A DNA stretch of 5,864 nucleotides from Clostridia bacterium (GTDB taxonomy: Bacteria; Bacillota; Clostridia; Oscillospirales; Acutalibacteraceae): positions 1 through 5,864 of the forward strand of contig JAFRZS010000026.1 in assembly GCA_017442445.1 (NCBI GenBank). The letters are read 5' to 3'. Of the stretch, positions 1 through 5,391 are shown piece by piece. The first letter of the stretch is position 1, and each line of letters begins with the position of its first letter. The notes under the pieces were generated by a model. It did not search any database. It was given only the letters and a program-made list of their open reading frames with translations, and was not told the origin of the DNA. A program made the translations under genes and the position numbers.

Positions 1-80
1 ACTTCATATTTTTCAAGACGCAGGATTTCGCAAAGTGCCTGCGCCATTCTTTTTTCATCTTCAACAAGTAAAATCCTCAT
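1..80 (-). CDS. Response regulator, receiver-domain N-terminus (partial, runs off left edge)
   Basis: Only the first 26 codons are present, beginning MRILLVEDEKRMAQALCEIL. This is the classic first beta strand and acidic pocket of a CheY-like receiver domain: the hydrophobic strand ILLV is followed by the Mg-binding acidic pair E7-D8 and then an amphipathic helix. The phosphorylated aspartate, expected near residue 51, and any output domain lie outside the window. The family receives phosphate from a sensor histidine kinase and usually regulates transcription. An OmpR/PhoB-type output domain is the commonest partner of this start, but it cannot be seen here. The start is fixed by a strong GGAGGT ribosome binding site (87-92) six bases upstream of the ATG. 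It has its own promoter and is separated from the sugar operon by a terminator, so it is probably an independent unit. The receiver call is firm; the subfamily is unknown. Confidence 0.85.
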   Translation of the reverse strand, partial: MRILLVEDEKRMAQALCEILRLEKYE

Positions 81-86
81 TTGGAC

Positions 87-108
87 ACCTCCACATACAA
101 CCATTATA
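87..108 (-). promoter_or_regulatory. -10 box and ribosome binding site of the response regulator gene
   Basis: A perfect TATAAT -10 (103-108) lies 22 bases upstream of the ATG, followed by GGAGGT (87-92) with six-base spacing. No good -35 is seen at 17 bases (AATGAT), so the promoter is weak or needs an activator. The implied leader is very short, about 15-20 bases, leaving no room for an attenuator. Confidence 0.5.
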
Positions 109-150
109 CCATAAAAGATTGAAAAATCATTGAAGAAATTATATTTATAG

Positions 151-188
151 AAAAAAGCCGAATGAGTTTTGATACCCATTCGGCTTTT
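151..188 (-). terminator. Intrinsic terminator facing left, between the operon side and the response regulator
   Basis: AAAAGCCGAATG (153-164) and CATTCGGCTTTT (177-188) form a 12-bp perfect stem around a 12-base loop. Reading on the minus strand, the stem ends in a run of six T, the arrangement of a Rho-independent terminator. On the plus strand the stem is followed by only four T. It lies upstream of the response regulator promoter and so ends transcription arriving from the right, either from the sugar operon or from a short transcript started near 350. Confidence 0.85.
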
Positions 189-322
189 CATGTAACAGTT
201 TGAATATTTAATTTTGGCTGCTCCAGAGCAGTGAAAAACGGCCCTCCTTTCGCATTTTAAGTCGAAAATAGCCGATTTTCACGAAAAAATTTTTGGACAA
301 AAAACAGTGAAAATCCCAGTGT
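189..322. repeat. Hairpin- and repeat-rich non-coding segment, possible dispersed intergenic repeat
   Basis: No credible full gene is present. The segment is dense in short related words: GATTTTCAC (274-282) and GTGAAAATC (307-315) form a 9-bp inverted repeat over 24 bases. GAAAAT (264-269) and ATTTTC (275-280) form a 6-bp hairpin. CAGTGAAAA occurs directly twice (229-237 and 305-313). CTGCT and AGCAG at 218-231 form another small hairpin. On the minus strand a perfect AAAGGAGG (243-250) has no start codon at usable distance. The same minus frame as the short ORF at 323-397 continues through this segment, broken by stop codons. The pattern suits an intergenic repeat element or the body of a structured RNA. 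Membership in a repeat family cannot be tested from one copy. Confidence 0.4.
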
Positions 323-397
323 TTATGCGGCTTTAAGCGACTTTTGTGTTATTATAACACGAGCCTCAATTCTTCCCACAATTCCTGTTGCTTTCAT
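323..397 (-). pseudogene. 24-codon ORF with SpoVT/AbrB-like N-terminus, probable gene fragment
   Basis: The ORF starts MKATGIVGRIEARVIITQ and stops after 24 codons. SpoVT of Bacillus begins MKATGIVRRIDDLGRVVIPK, so nine of the first ten residues match and the next stretch (RVIITQK against RVVIPKE) is faintly similar. SpoVT is a sporulation transcription regulator with an N-terminal AbrB-type swapped-hairpin DNA-binding domain of about 50 residues followed by a GAF-like domain. Here less than half of the DNA-binding domain remains, so it could not fold as such. A good AAAGGAG (409-415) stands 11 bases before the ATG, as if a real start had been kept. The reading frame then enters the repeat-like segment. 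It is most simply a truncated remnant, perhaps interrupted by a repeat; a functional small peptide is possible but unsupported. Confidence 0.4.
346..381 (-). promoter_or_regulatory. Palindrome containing a TATAAT box, candidate promoter for a short RNA
   Basis: The sequence gtgttattataacac (346-360) is a perfect 7-1-7 palindrome, and its minus strand carries TATAAT (351-356). A TTGTGG that could act as -35 lies at 376-381, with a 19-base spacer that is longer than ideal. Transcription from here would end at the terminator at 151-188, giving an RNA of roughly 190 bases. The palindrome could instead be an operator, or simply part of the repeat or the short ORF. Confidence 0.3.
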
Positions 398-407
398 ATA
401 TACAAAA

Positions 408-452
408 ACTCCTTTGTTTGATTGATAACATTTCTATTATCTGTAAACAAAG
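408..452 (-). terminator. AT-rich two-tier hairpin downstream of the SGNH hydrolase gene (weak terminator or leader structure)
   Basis: CTTTGTTT (412-419) pairs with AAACAAAG (445-452), and inside it GATAA (424-428) pairs with TTATC (437-441). Read on the minus strand, the hairpin lies 14 bases after the SGNH hydrolase stop codon and is followed by GAG and five T. That would suit a weak intrinsic terminator. The stem has only two G-C pairs per arm, so termination would be leaky. The 3' arm also overlaps the AAAGGAG site of the short SpoVT-like ORF and could mask it. Confidence 0.3.
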
Positions 453-466
453 AAGTTTTATACAGT

Positions 467-1081
467 TTAAATATATAATTCCAACGCTTCGGCTACGATT
501 TTGCCGAGAGTTTTGTTGGTGTCTTCTGTATAATGACAGTAATCTGCATAACACGAAGCATCCCAATCTTTTGTAACTTCAAAGAGGTCGTTTATCGGTA
601 TATTGTTTTTGGTGACAACCTCTTTTGCTACTTCGTTATAACGTATTAATTCGGGAGTTGTTCTTGAATCTATAGCCATTTCAGGGTTCGGATTCATCGG
701 TGTTGTTGTTGCAAAAACTATTTTTGCATTGGGAAATTCTTTTGCTAACATTTTAATAATTATTTCTATATTTCTTCCGTATTCTTCTTCACTCGTAAGC
801 GGTAATCCGCCCTCAAGCCAACGGTTAGCATCCCAATGACCGCAGTTGAAATGCACCAGGTCAACTTTTTTCGTGTCGCTGAACATACTGACCCAAACCC
901 AGAGATTCATCATAATATGCTGTGTGCTGCGGCAGTTATCGTCAACAAAGAAAACCTCAGCTTTATCCGAAAGTAAATCCTTTACCTCATTACAATAGCC
1001 CATACGGATTGAATCGCCGATTAAAAAGATATTTTTCTTTGTGTCGCTACAGTTAAACGGTTTATTTTCAGTAGGTGACAT
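467..1081 (-). CDS. SGNH/GDSL-family hydrolase (putative carbohydrate esterase)
   Basis: This 204-residue protein is probably a small serine esterase of the SGNH fold. The signature blocks are in order: GDS with nucleophile S24 (block I, residues 22-24, after the strand NIFLI); G-H-W-D just after N79 (FNCG, the block III region supplying the oxyanion Asn); and D180-Y-C-H183 near the C-terminus, the usual catalytic Asp-x-x-His of block V. No signal peptide is visible, so it should act in the cytoplasm. The start is supported by GAGGAG (1092-1097), 10 bases upstream. It follows araD by 73 bases with no terminator between, so it is likely the last gene of the operon. SGNH hydrolases include deacetylases of xylan, pectin and sialic acids; the arabinose setting makes removal of acetyl groups from oligosaccharides attractive, but that is inference. 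Substrate cannot be read from sequence. Family confidence is high. Confidence 0.85.
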   Translation of the reverse strand: MSPTENKPFNCSDTKKNIFLIGDSIRMGYCNEVKDLLSDKAEVFFVDDNCRSTQHIMMNLWVWVSMFSDTKKVDLVHFNCGHWDANRWLEGGLPLTSEEEYGRNIEIIIKMLAKEFPNAKIVFATTTPMNPNPEMAIDSRTTPELIRYNEVAKEVVTKNNIPINDLFEVTKDWDASCYADYCHYTEDTNKTLGKIVAEALELYI

Positions 1082-1154
1082 AAATTTTTCGCTCCTCTTT
1101 TATTTTTATATTCACTTATTGCAAAGCGGTCTGCATTTTTTAACATCCCCTCGC

Positions 1155-1844
1155 TTATTTCTGTCCGTAATAAGCATTTACTCCGTGTTTGCGGAGGTAA
1201 TGTTTATCGAGTAATTCCTGTTGCATTGATATGACTTTCGGGTTTATTGCTTCGGTGTGGTATGCCATAAATGCCAATTCTTCAAGCACCACCGCATTAT
1301 GTACTGCATTGTCGGGGTCTGTTCCCCACGCAAACGGGCCGTGTGAGTGAACTAACACTGCGGGGATATCCGCATACGGTTTGTCTTTGAAGGTTTCAAC
1401 GATAACATTTCCTGTTTCCGCTTCGTACTCTCCGCCGATTTCATCGGGAGTCATTTTTCTTGTGCACGGAATTTCTCCGTAAAAGTAGTCACCGTGCGTT
1501 GTGCCGTAGGGTAAAATTCCTCTGCCTGCCTGTGCCCATGAGGTTGCCCACCGTGAATGTGTGTGAACCACTCCGCCGATATTCGTGAATGCCTTGTAAA
1601 GTACAAGATGAGTCGGTGTGTCCGAGGACGGCTTCCACTTGCCCTCAACCACATTTCCATCAAAGTCAACTACTACCATATCATCAGCGGTCATCGTGTC
1701 ATATTCAACACCGCTCGGTTTTATTACAACAAGTCCTGTATCTCTGTCTATTCCCGAAACATTACCCCATGTGAATGTAACAAGATTATGCTTCACCAAG
1801 TCAAGATTTGCTTTCAGAACCTTCTGCTTTAAAGCTTCCAACAT
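1155..1844 (-). CDS. araD: L-ribulose-5-phosphate 4-epimerase
   Basis: AraD interconverts L-ribulose 5-phosphate and D-xylulose 5-phosphate by retro-aldol cleavage, the last step of bacterial L-arabinose catabolism, in the cytoplasm. The 229-residue product aligns by eye over its full length with E. coli AraD (231 residues), from MLEALKQKVLKANLDLVKHN to the terminal YYGQK. Zinc ligands are H94 and H96 in HTHSR and H168 in HSHGPFAWG; D119 (THGDYFYG) and Y226 match the catalytic Asp120 and Tyr229 of E. coli; N28 and K42 of the phosphate-binding site are kept. The start at 1844 is preferred over an in-frame ATG at 1868 because it matches the family N-terminus and has AGGTGAGAG just upstream. The araA stop codon lies inside this ribosome binding site, eight bases before the ATG, so the two genes are probably translationally coupled. 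No defect is seen. Confidence 0.97.
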   Translation of the reverse strand: MLEALKQKVLKANLDLVKHNLVTFTWGNVSGIDRDTGLVVIKPSGVEYDTMTADDMVVVDFDGNVVEGKWKPSSDTPTHLVLYKAFTNIGGVVHTHSRWATSWAQAGRGILPYGTTHGDYFYGEIPCTRKMTPDEIGGEYEAETGNVIVETFKDKPYADIPAVLVHSHGPFAWGTDPDNAVHNAVVLEELAFMAYHTEAINPKVISMQQELLDKHYLRKHGVNAYYGQK

Positions 1845-1855
1845 ACTCTCACCTA
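1845..1855 (-). promoter_or_regulatory. araD ribosome binding site overlapping the araA stop codon
   Basis: AGGTG (1850-1854) sits five bases before the araD ATG, and the TAG stop of araA (1853-1855) overlaps it. A ribosome finishing araA is placed on the araD start, which suits coupled production of the two enzymes. It also fixes the araD start at 1844. Confidence 0.7.
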
Positions 1856-3322
1856 CTTCAATTTCCAAGCCAGATCATTTAAGAAAAGCTCTTTTTCCAA
1901 TGAATCAACTGTTGTGTCTTTGGTAATGTGTACAAACTCAATATCCATCATACGAGCCCAGTCCTTCATCTGCTGTGCGCTGACATCGTAAGACAATACT
2001 GTGTGATGTGCGCCGCCTGCGGTAATCCAACATTCTACACCGTCTGCAAGATTGGGCATAGCCTTCCACATAACTCTTGCAACAGGTAAGTTCGGCATCG
2101 GCATAATCGGTTTTACGCATACGATGTCCTGACAAATAAGACGCAATCTTCCGCCCATATCTACAAGTGATACAACAATTGCATCACCCTCCTTGCCTTC
2201 AAATACAAGACGTGCGGGATCCTTTTCATTCATGCCTATGCCGAGGTGATGTGTTTCAATCCTCGGTTTTTTATCGTCTGCGGCAAGACTCGGACAAACC
2301 TCAAGCATATGTGCGCCGAGAGAATATTCGTTACCTTCAGCCAAATGGTATGTATAGTCTTCCATGAAAGCTGATGCACCGTTTGAGTTTTCACCCATAG
2401 CCTTCATAATTGCCGTCATCGCCGCTACTTTCCAATCACCTTCACCGCCATAGCCATAGCCCTGTGCCATTAAGTGCTGACTTGCAAGACCCGGTAACTG
2501 CTCCATACCGTACAAGTCCTGGAATGTGTTGGCAAATGCCTGACAGCCTTCTTTGTCCATCATTTTCTTTATTGCAAATTCTTCTCTTGCCTGATATCTT
2601 ATCGCTTCAGTATTTTCCGTTGCGATTTCATATTCTGATGAATATACAGACATAAGTTCATCTATTTCTTTTTCTGTTACAGCATTCATTTCTTTTACAA
2701 GGTCACCGACTGCCCAGGTGTTTACCTGCCAACCGAGTTTTGTCTGTACTTCAACCTTGTCGCCTTCTGTTACTGCAACCTCGCGCATATTGTCACCAAA
2801 GCGCATAACCTTCATATCCTTGGATACCGCAACGCCGACAGCCGCTTTCATCCAATCTGCAATGCGTTTCTGAGGTTTTTCGTCCTGCCAATAACCTGCA
2901 ATAACCTTTCTCGGCATTCTGAGTCTTGCCGCAATAAAGCCATGCTCACGGTCACCGTGCGCCGCCTGATTAAGATTCATGAAATCCATGTCAATCTCGT
3001 CATTCGGGATTTCTCTGTTATACTGAGTCGCAAAATGACAGTAAGGCTTCTGCAGATTGTTGAGTCCGTTTATCCACATCTTAGACGGACTGAAGGTGTG
3101 ACACCATGTGATAATTCCCGCACAACTGTCCTCAAAATTTGCTTCTTTTACGATATCTGTAATTTCTTTGTTGGTCTTTGCGGTAACTTTGTAAATCAAC
3201 GGAAACGGCAGTTTTTCACTCAATTTTTCTGCCATTTCTTTCGCCCTTGCTTCAACCGTTTTTAAAACCTCTTCGCCATATAAAAACTGCGAACCTACAA
3301 CAAACCAAAAATTATATTTCAT
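1853..3322 (-). CDS. araA: L-arabinose isomerase
   Basis: AraA converts L-arabinose to L-ribulose, the entry step of the isomerase pathway, in the cytoplasm, usually with Mn2+. The 489-residue product has the family length (496 in B. subtilis, 500 in E. coli) and the family start, MKYNFWFVVGSQFLYGEEVL. Metal and catalytic residues are recognisable: E294 in GGEGDW, E321 in FMEDYTY, H338 in LGAHMLEVCP and the His pair 439-440 in GGAHHT, matching E306, E333, H350 and H450 of E. coli. Further conserved stretches are WCHTFSPSKMWI (73-84) and QAAHGDREHGFI (119-130). The start at 3322 has an excellent AAGGAGA six bases upstream; an in-frame ATG at 3385 would add 21 residues foreign to the family and lies on the promoter candidate. 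It follows the DUF4838 gene by 89 bases and overlaps the araD ribosome binding site. No lesion is seen. AraB is absent from the window. Confidence 0.97.
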   Translation of the reverse strand: MKYNFWFVVGSQFLYGEEVLKTVEARAKEMAEKLSEKLPFPLIYKVTAKTNKEITDIVKEANFEDSCAGIITWCHTFSPSKMWINGLNNLQKPYCHFATQYNREIPNDEIDMDFMNLNQAAHGDREHGFIAARLRMPRKVIAGYWQDEKPQKRIADWMKAAVGVAVSKDMKVMRFGDNMREVAVTEGDKVEVQTKLGWQVNTWAVGDLVKEMNAVTEKEIDELMSVYSSEYEIATENTEAIRYQAREEFAIKKMMDKEGCQAFANTFQDLYGMEQLPGLASQHLMAQGYGYGGEGDWKVAAMTAIMKAMGENSNGASAFMEDYTYHLAEGNEYSLGAHMLEVCPSLAADDKKPRIETHHLGIGMNEKDPARLVFEGKEGDAIVVSLVDMGGRLRLICQDIVCVKPIMPMPNLPVARVMWKAMPNLADGVECWITAGGAHHTVLSYDVSAQQMKDWARMMDIEFVHITKDTTVDSLEKELFLNDLAWKLK

Positions 3323-3361
3323 AACCAATCTCCTTAATTTTTGAAATATATCAGTAGAATA

Positions 3362-3390
3362 ATTATACCATAGTCTGTATAACAAAACAA
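3362..3390 (-). promoter_or_regulatory. Candidate internal promoter for araA-araD
   Basis: A perfect TATAAT (3362-3367) with TTGTTT (3385-3390) at 17-base spacing lies in the 89-base gap upstream of araA. The -35 matches the consensus at only its first three positions. No terminator is seen between the upstream DUF4838 gene and araA, so this could be a second promoter giving araAD extra or independent expression. No recognisable AraR operator or convincing cre site was found. Confidence 0.5.
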
Positions 3391-3411
3391 GTAATGCTGA
3401 ATCGATTTCGC

Positions 3412-5160
3412 TTACTTCATAATATAATAAAGATGATATTCCGAGGCGATTTCCGACGCAAAGTATCTGTGTTTACGCAGATTTTCAAAGCTCGTTTCGA
3501 TATTCTTACGCTCACGGATTTCGGTTATTCCGAACTCTTTTATCTGATAATAAAGCTCATCAATCAGCTTTTCTCTTTCGGGATCCTCCAACGGCATCCG
3601 CGATGCTTTCATAAACATTACGGAAAGATATTCTTTTTCAAGATACCATTTTTGTTTTTCAGTATCTGCTGTTTCTATTGCCGATTGAAAAAGCTTTTCC
3701 GCTTTTTCAACAAGCTCATCGGAATAAATCGGTGAATCTGTATTGTGGAAAATATATAAGTCATTTTTTTCAATTGATTTTAACAAAAGGTCAATATATT
3801 CCCTGATGTACGGATGCGCTTTTTTGCCGTAAACTCCGAGGATGAATTCATCAATAATTTTATCTTCGTCTCTGTCGGGGTTCCACAAAAGTCTTGCTGC
3901 AAGATATGACTCCAAATCCGCCATTCCCGAAGCTTCGCCGTAAGAGAAATTTCCTTGTTGCATTACTCCTACGAGATTATTTTTTCTGTATGTACGAAGA
4001 TTTTCGGGCATTGATTTATAATTAGGGAACGGAAGAAGATAGTTACCAAAATTACACGCATAATCCCAGATATAAAGGTGTTTGCAGATTTTTCCCCAAT
4101 CACTTATGTTCTTAATAAAGCCTGCCGATTCTGAGTCGGGCTTTTCTTCAGCTTTCTTCTCCATTGATTTTTCCCACGAACATTCTATGTTGCATAGCCT
4201 GACAATCACATTGTCCGCAACAGTCAGCCCGACGGGTGCTTTTTTTGAATACTGATAGGCAAAGGTGTGAATCAATACGTCAGGGTAATCTTCTTTTATA
4301 TCATCTGCAAGGCGGTTTATGAATGTAATAAGACTTCCTGCAGGTGATGAGTAGCGGTCATCAAGCTCCTTGCATTTCGGGCAAGTACAGTAGAAAAAGC
4401 AATCATTCTGTGCAACAGAAAAAACCTTGCAATCGGGATTTTCTTTTATCCAACGGCGCAAAGTCCCGAGTGCGATCTGATAAACATCTTCATTTGTCAG
4501 ACATAATTGAGTGTGTTCTCTCTGACGTTCACCGTTAACCAAGGAAAAATACTCGGGATGTTCATCAAAGTACTTTTCAGGCGGTACAAGGTCGCAGAAC
4601 GAGTGGTGGAAGTTAAAAAACTTCATCTTTCCGCCTCTTTCTTTCGGAATGTGTGCCATATTTGAATTAAGCCCGTTTTTTATACAGAAATCAGCATCAA
4701 ATGCCGAACGGAAATAAACCTCACGATATTCAAAAGCAGGGTTTTCAATGATATCAAGATCTTCGACTTCTAATTTTTCTATATTGTCAAATGTTTCGAT
4801 ATCCTTTGTAAAGCATCTGAAATTTATGTATTTTTCGAGGAAGTAATAAACGCCGTAAAGTGTACCTCTTGGGGTCTTTCCCGCAATAACGATATCCTCA
4901 CCGACAGTTTTTATTCTGAATCCGTCATCAGAAAGACAGTCCGTATCAACTGAAATACCTCGGATGTTATTGCCTATACATAATTCGGGTGAGCGCTTCG
5001 GACAACGCTCCAACGAAGAAAAAACAGGCACGAATGCCTTTGATGCATTATAAAGATACCACGACAACTGCGATGCGGCATAAAGCTCCGCTTCATGAGG
5101 CATGGTGCCGGTCACTATGTGATAATTGCATTTTCCTTTGTCCAAGATAAGCCGCTTCAT
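3412..5160 (-). CDS. DUF4838 / GH67-N-like protein, putative intracellular glycoside hydrolase
   Basis: This 582-residue protein resembles DUF4838 proteins. Residues about 1-140 look like the alpha-glucuronidase (GH67) N-terminal type domain: helix AELYAASQLSWYL, then DDGFRIKTVGEDIVIAG and TPRGTLYGVYYFLE (98-109). The DUF4838 core follows (about 145-430) with QNDCFFYCTCPKC (251-263, cysteines 254, 258, 260 and 263), IWDYACNFGNYLLPFP (364-379) and GEASGMADLESYLAARLLWN (408-427). The C-terminal 150 residues are helical. D253, D366 and E409 are plausible acidic active-site residues by conservation, not proven. From memory, some DUF4838 proteins became GH163 endo-beta-N-acetylglucosaminidases acting on N-glycans; the arabinose context fits that poorly. 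There is no signal peptide, so a cytoplasmic role on imported oligosaccharides is likely. AGGAG (5168-5172) lies seven bases before the ATG. It is the first gene of the operon. Family fairly sure, activity unknown. Confidence 0.8.
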   Translation of the reverse strand: MKRLILDKGKCNYHIVTGTMPHEAELYAASQLSWYLYNASKAFVPVFSSLERCPKRSPELCIGNNIRGISVDTDCLSDDGFRIKTVGEDIVIAGKTPRGTLYGVYYFLEKYINFRCFTKDIETFDNIEKLEVEDLDIIENPAFEYREVYFRSAFDADFCIKNGLNSNMAHIPKERGGKMKFFNFHHSFCDLVPPEKYFDEHPEYFSLVNGERQREHTQLCLTNEDVYQIALGTLRRWIKENPDCKVFSVAQNDCFFYCTCPKCKELDDRYSSPAGSLITFINRLADDIKEDYPDVLIHTFAYQYSKKAPVGLTVADNVIVRLCNIECSWEKSMEKKAEEKPDSESAGFIKNISDWGKICKHLYIWDYACNFGNYLLPFPNYKSMPENLRTYRKNNLVGVMQQGNFSYGEASGMADLESYLAARLLWNPDRDEDKIIDEFILGVYGKKAHPYIREYIDLLLKSIEKNDLYIFHNTDSPIYSDELVEKAEKLFQSAIETADTEKQKWYLEKEYLSVMFMKASRMPLEDPEREKLIDELYYQIKEFGITEIRERKNIETSFENLRKHRYFASEIASEYHLYYIMK

Positions 5161-5192
5161 ATTATTACTCCTATGATTTAATGATTGGTTTC

Positions 5193-5221
5193 ATTATATA
5201 ACTTAATTTCAAAATTTGCAA
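5193..5221 (-). promoter_or_regulatory. Promoter of the DUF4838-araA-araD-SGNH operon
   Basis: TTGCAA (5216-5221) and a perfect TATAAT (5193-5198) are separated by exactly 17 bases and precede the first operon gene, with its ribosome binding site at 5168-5172. The -35 matches TTGACA at four of six positions. This is the best vegetative-type promoter in the window. Confidence 0.65.
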
Positions 5222-5258
5222 TAAAAATAAACTTCTCTCCTTAACAAATGCGATATAT

Positions 5259-5273
5259 TACAAAAAGATTGTA
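5259..5273. promoter_or_regulatory. Small inverted repeat in the divergent promoter region, possible operator
   Basis: TACAA-N5-TTGTA lies between the two divergent promoters, about 38 bases upstream of the operon -35. A second, weaker pair, TTGT (5358-5361) and ACAA (5368-5371), covers the -10 of the rightward gene. Such pairs can be repressor half-sites but also occur by chance in AT-rich DNA. The rest of 5222-5340 is AT-rich with no other signal seen. Confidence 0.25.
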
Positions 5274-5363
5274 GCCCACGTAATAAAATAATAGAACCGA
5301 ATTGAACAGAAAAAAATAATTGCCGCCAAATACAAAAAAACAATATACTTTTCATATTTGTTA

Positions 5364-5385
5364 TGCTACAATACCTTTGAGGTGA
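5364..5385 (+). promoter_or_regulatory. Extended -10 promoter and ribosome binding site of the alpha/beta-hydrolase gene
   Basis: TGC-TACAAT (5364-5372) forms an extended -10, which can work without a good -35; the hexamer at 17 bases (TATACT) is poor. GAGGTGA (5379-5385) follows and lies six bases before the ATG. The leader would be very short. Confidence 0.5.
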
Positions 5386-5391
5386 ATTACT

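Noticed and set aside
1082..1154. Possible terminator or promoter between araD and the SGNH hydrolase gene
   Set aside because: Only a very weak GC-containing pairing without a T run and no good -35/-10 pair is seen, so co-transcription is the simpler reading.
1845..1868. Upstream in-frame ATG extending araD by eight codons
   Set aside because: It would overlap the end of araA, adds residues foreign to the family, and the ATG at 1844 matches E. coli AraD and has a well-placed ribosome binding site.
1557..1926. Plus-strand open frames opposite araD and the end of araA
   Set aside because: They are antisense to highly conserved enzyme genes, resemble no known protein and lack good ribosome binding sites.
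2942..3265. 107-codon plus-strand open frame opposite araA
   Set aside because: It is a shadow of the araA coding frame, with a composition typical of antisense reading.
3323..3385. Upstream in-frame ATG extending araA by 21 codons
   Set aside because: The added residues do not belong to AraA, and the region contains a promoter candidate and an ideal AAGGAGA just before the ATG at 3322.
3394..3412. cre-like sequence (catabolite repression site) around CGAAATCGATTCA
   Set aside because: Key flanking T and C positions of the consensus are missing, and half of it is the coding end of the DUF4838 gene.
3394..3735. 113-codon plus-strand open frame opposite the 3' end of the DUF4838 gene
   Set aside because: It has a Phe/Arg/Ile-rich antisense composition and no recognisable domain; the minus-strand gene explains the sequence.
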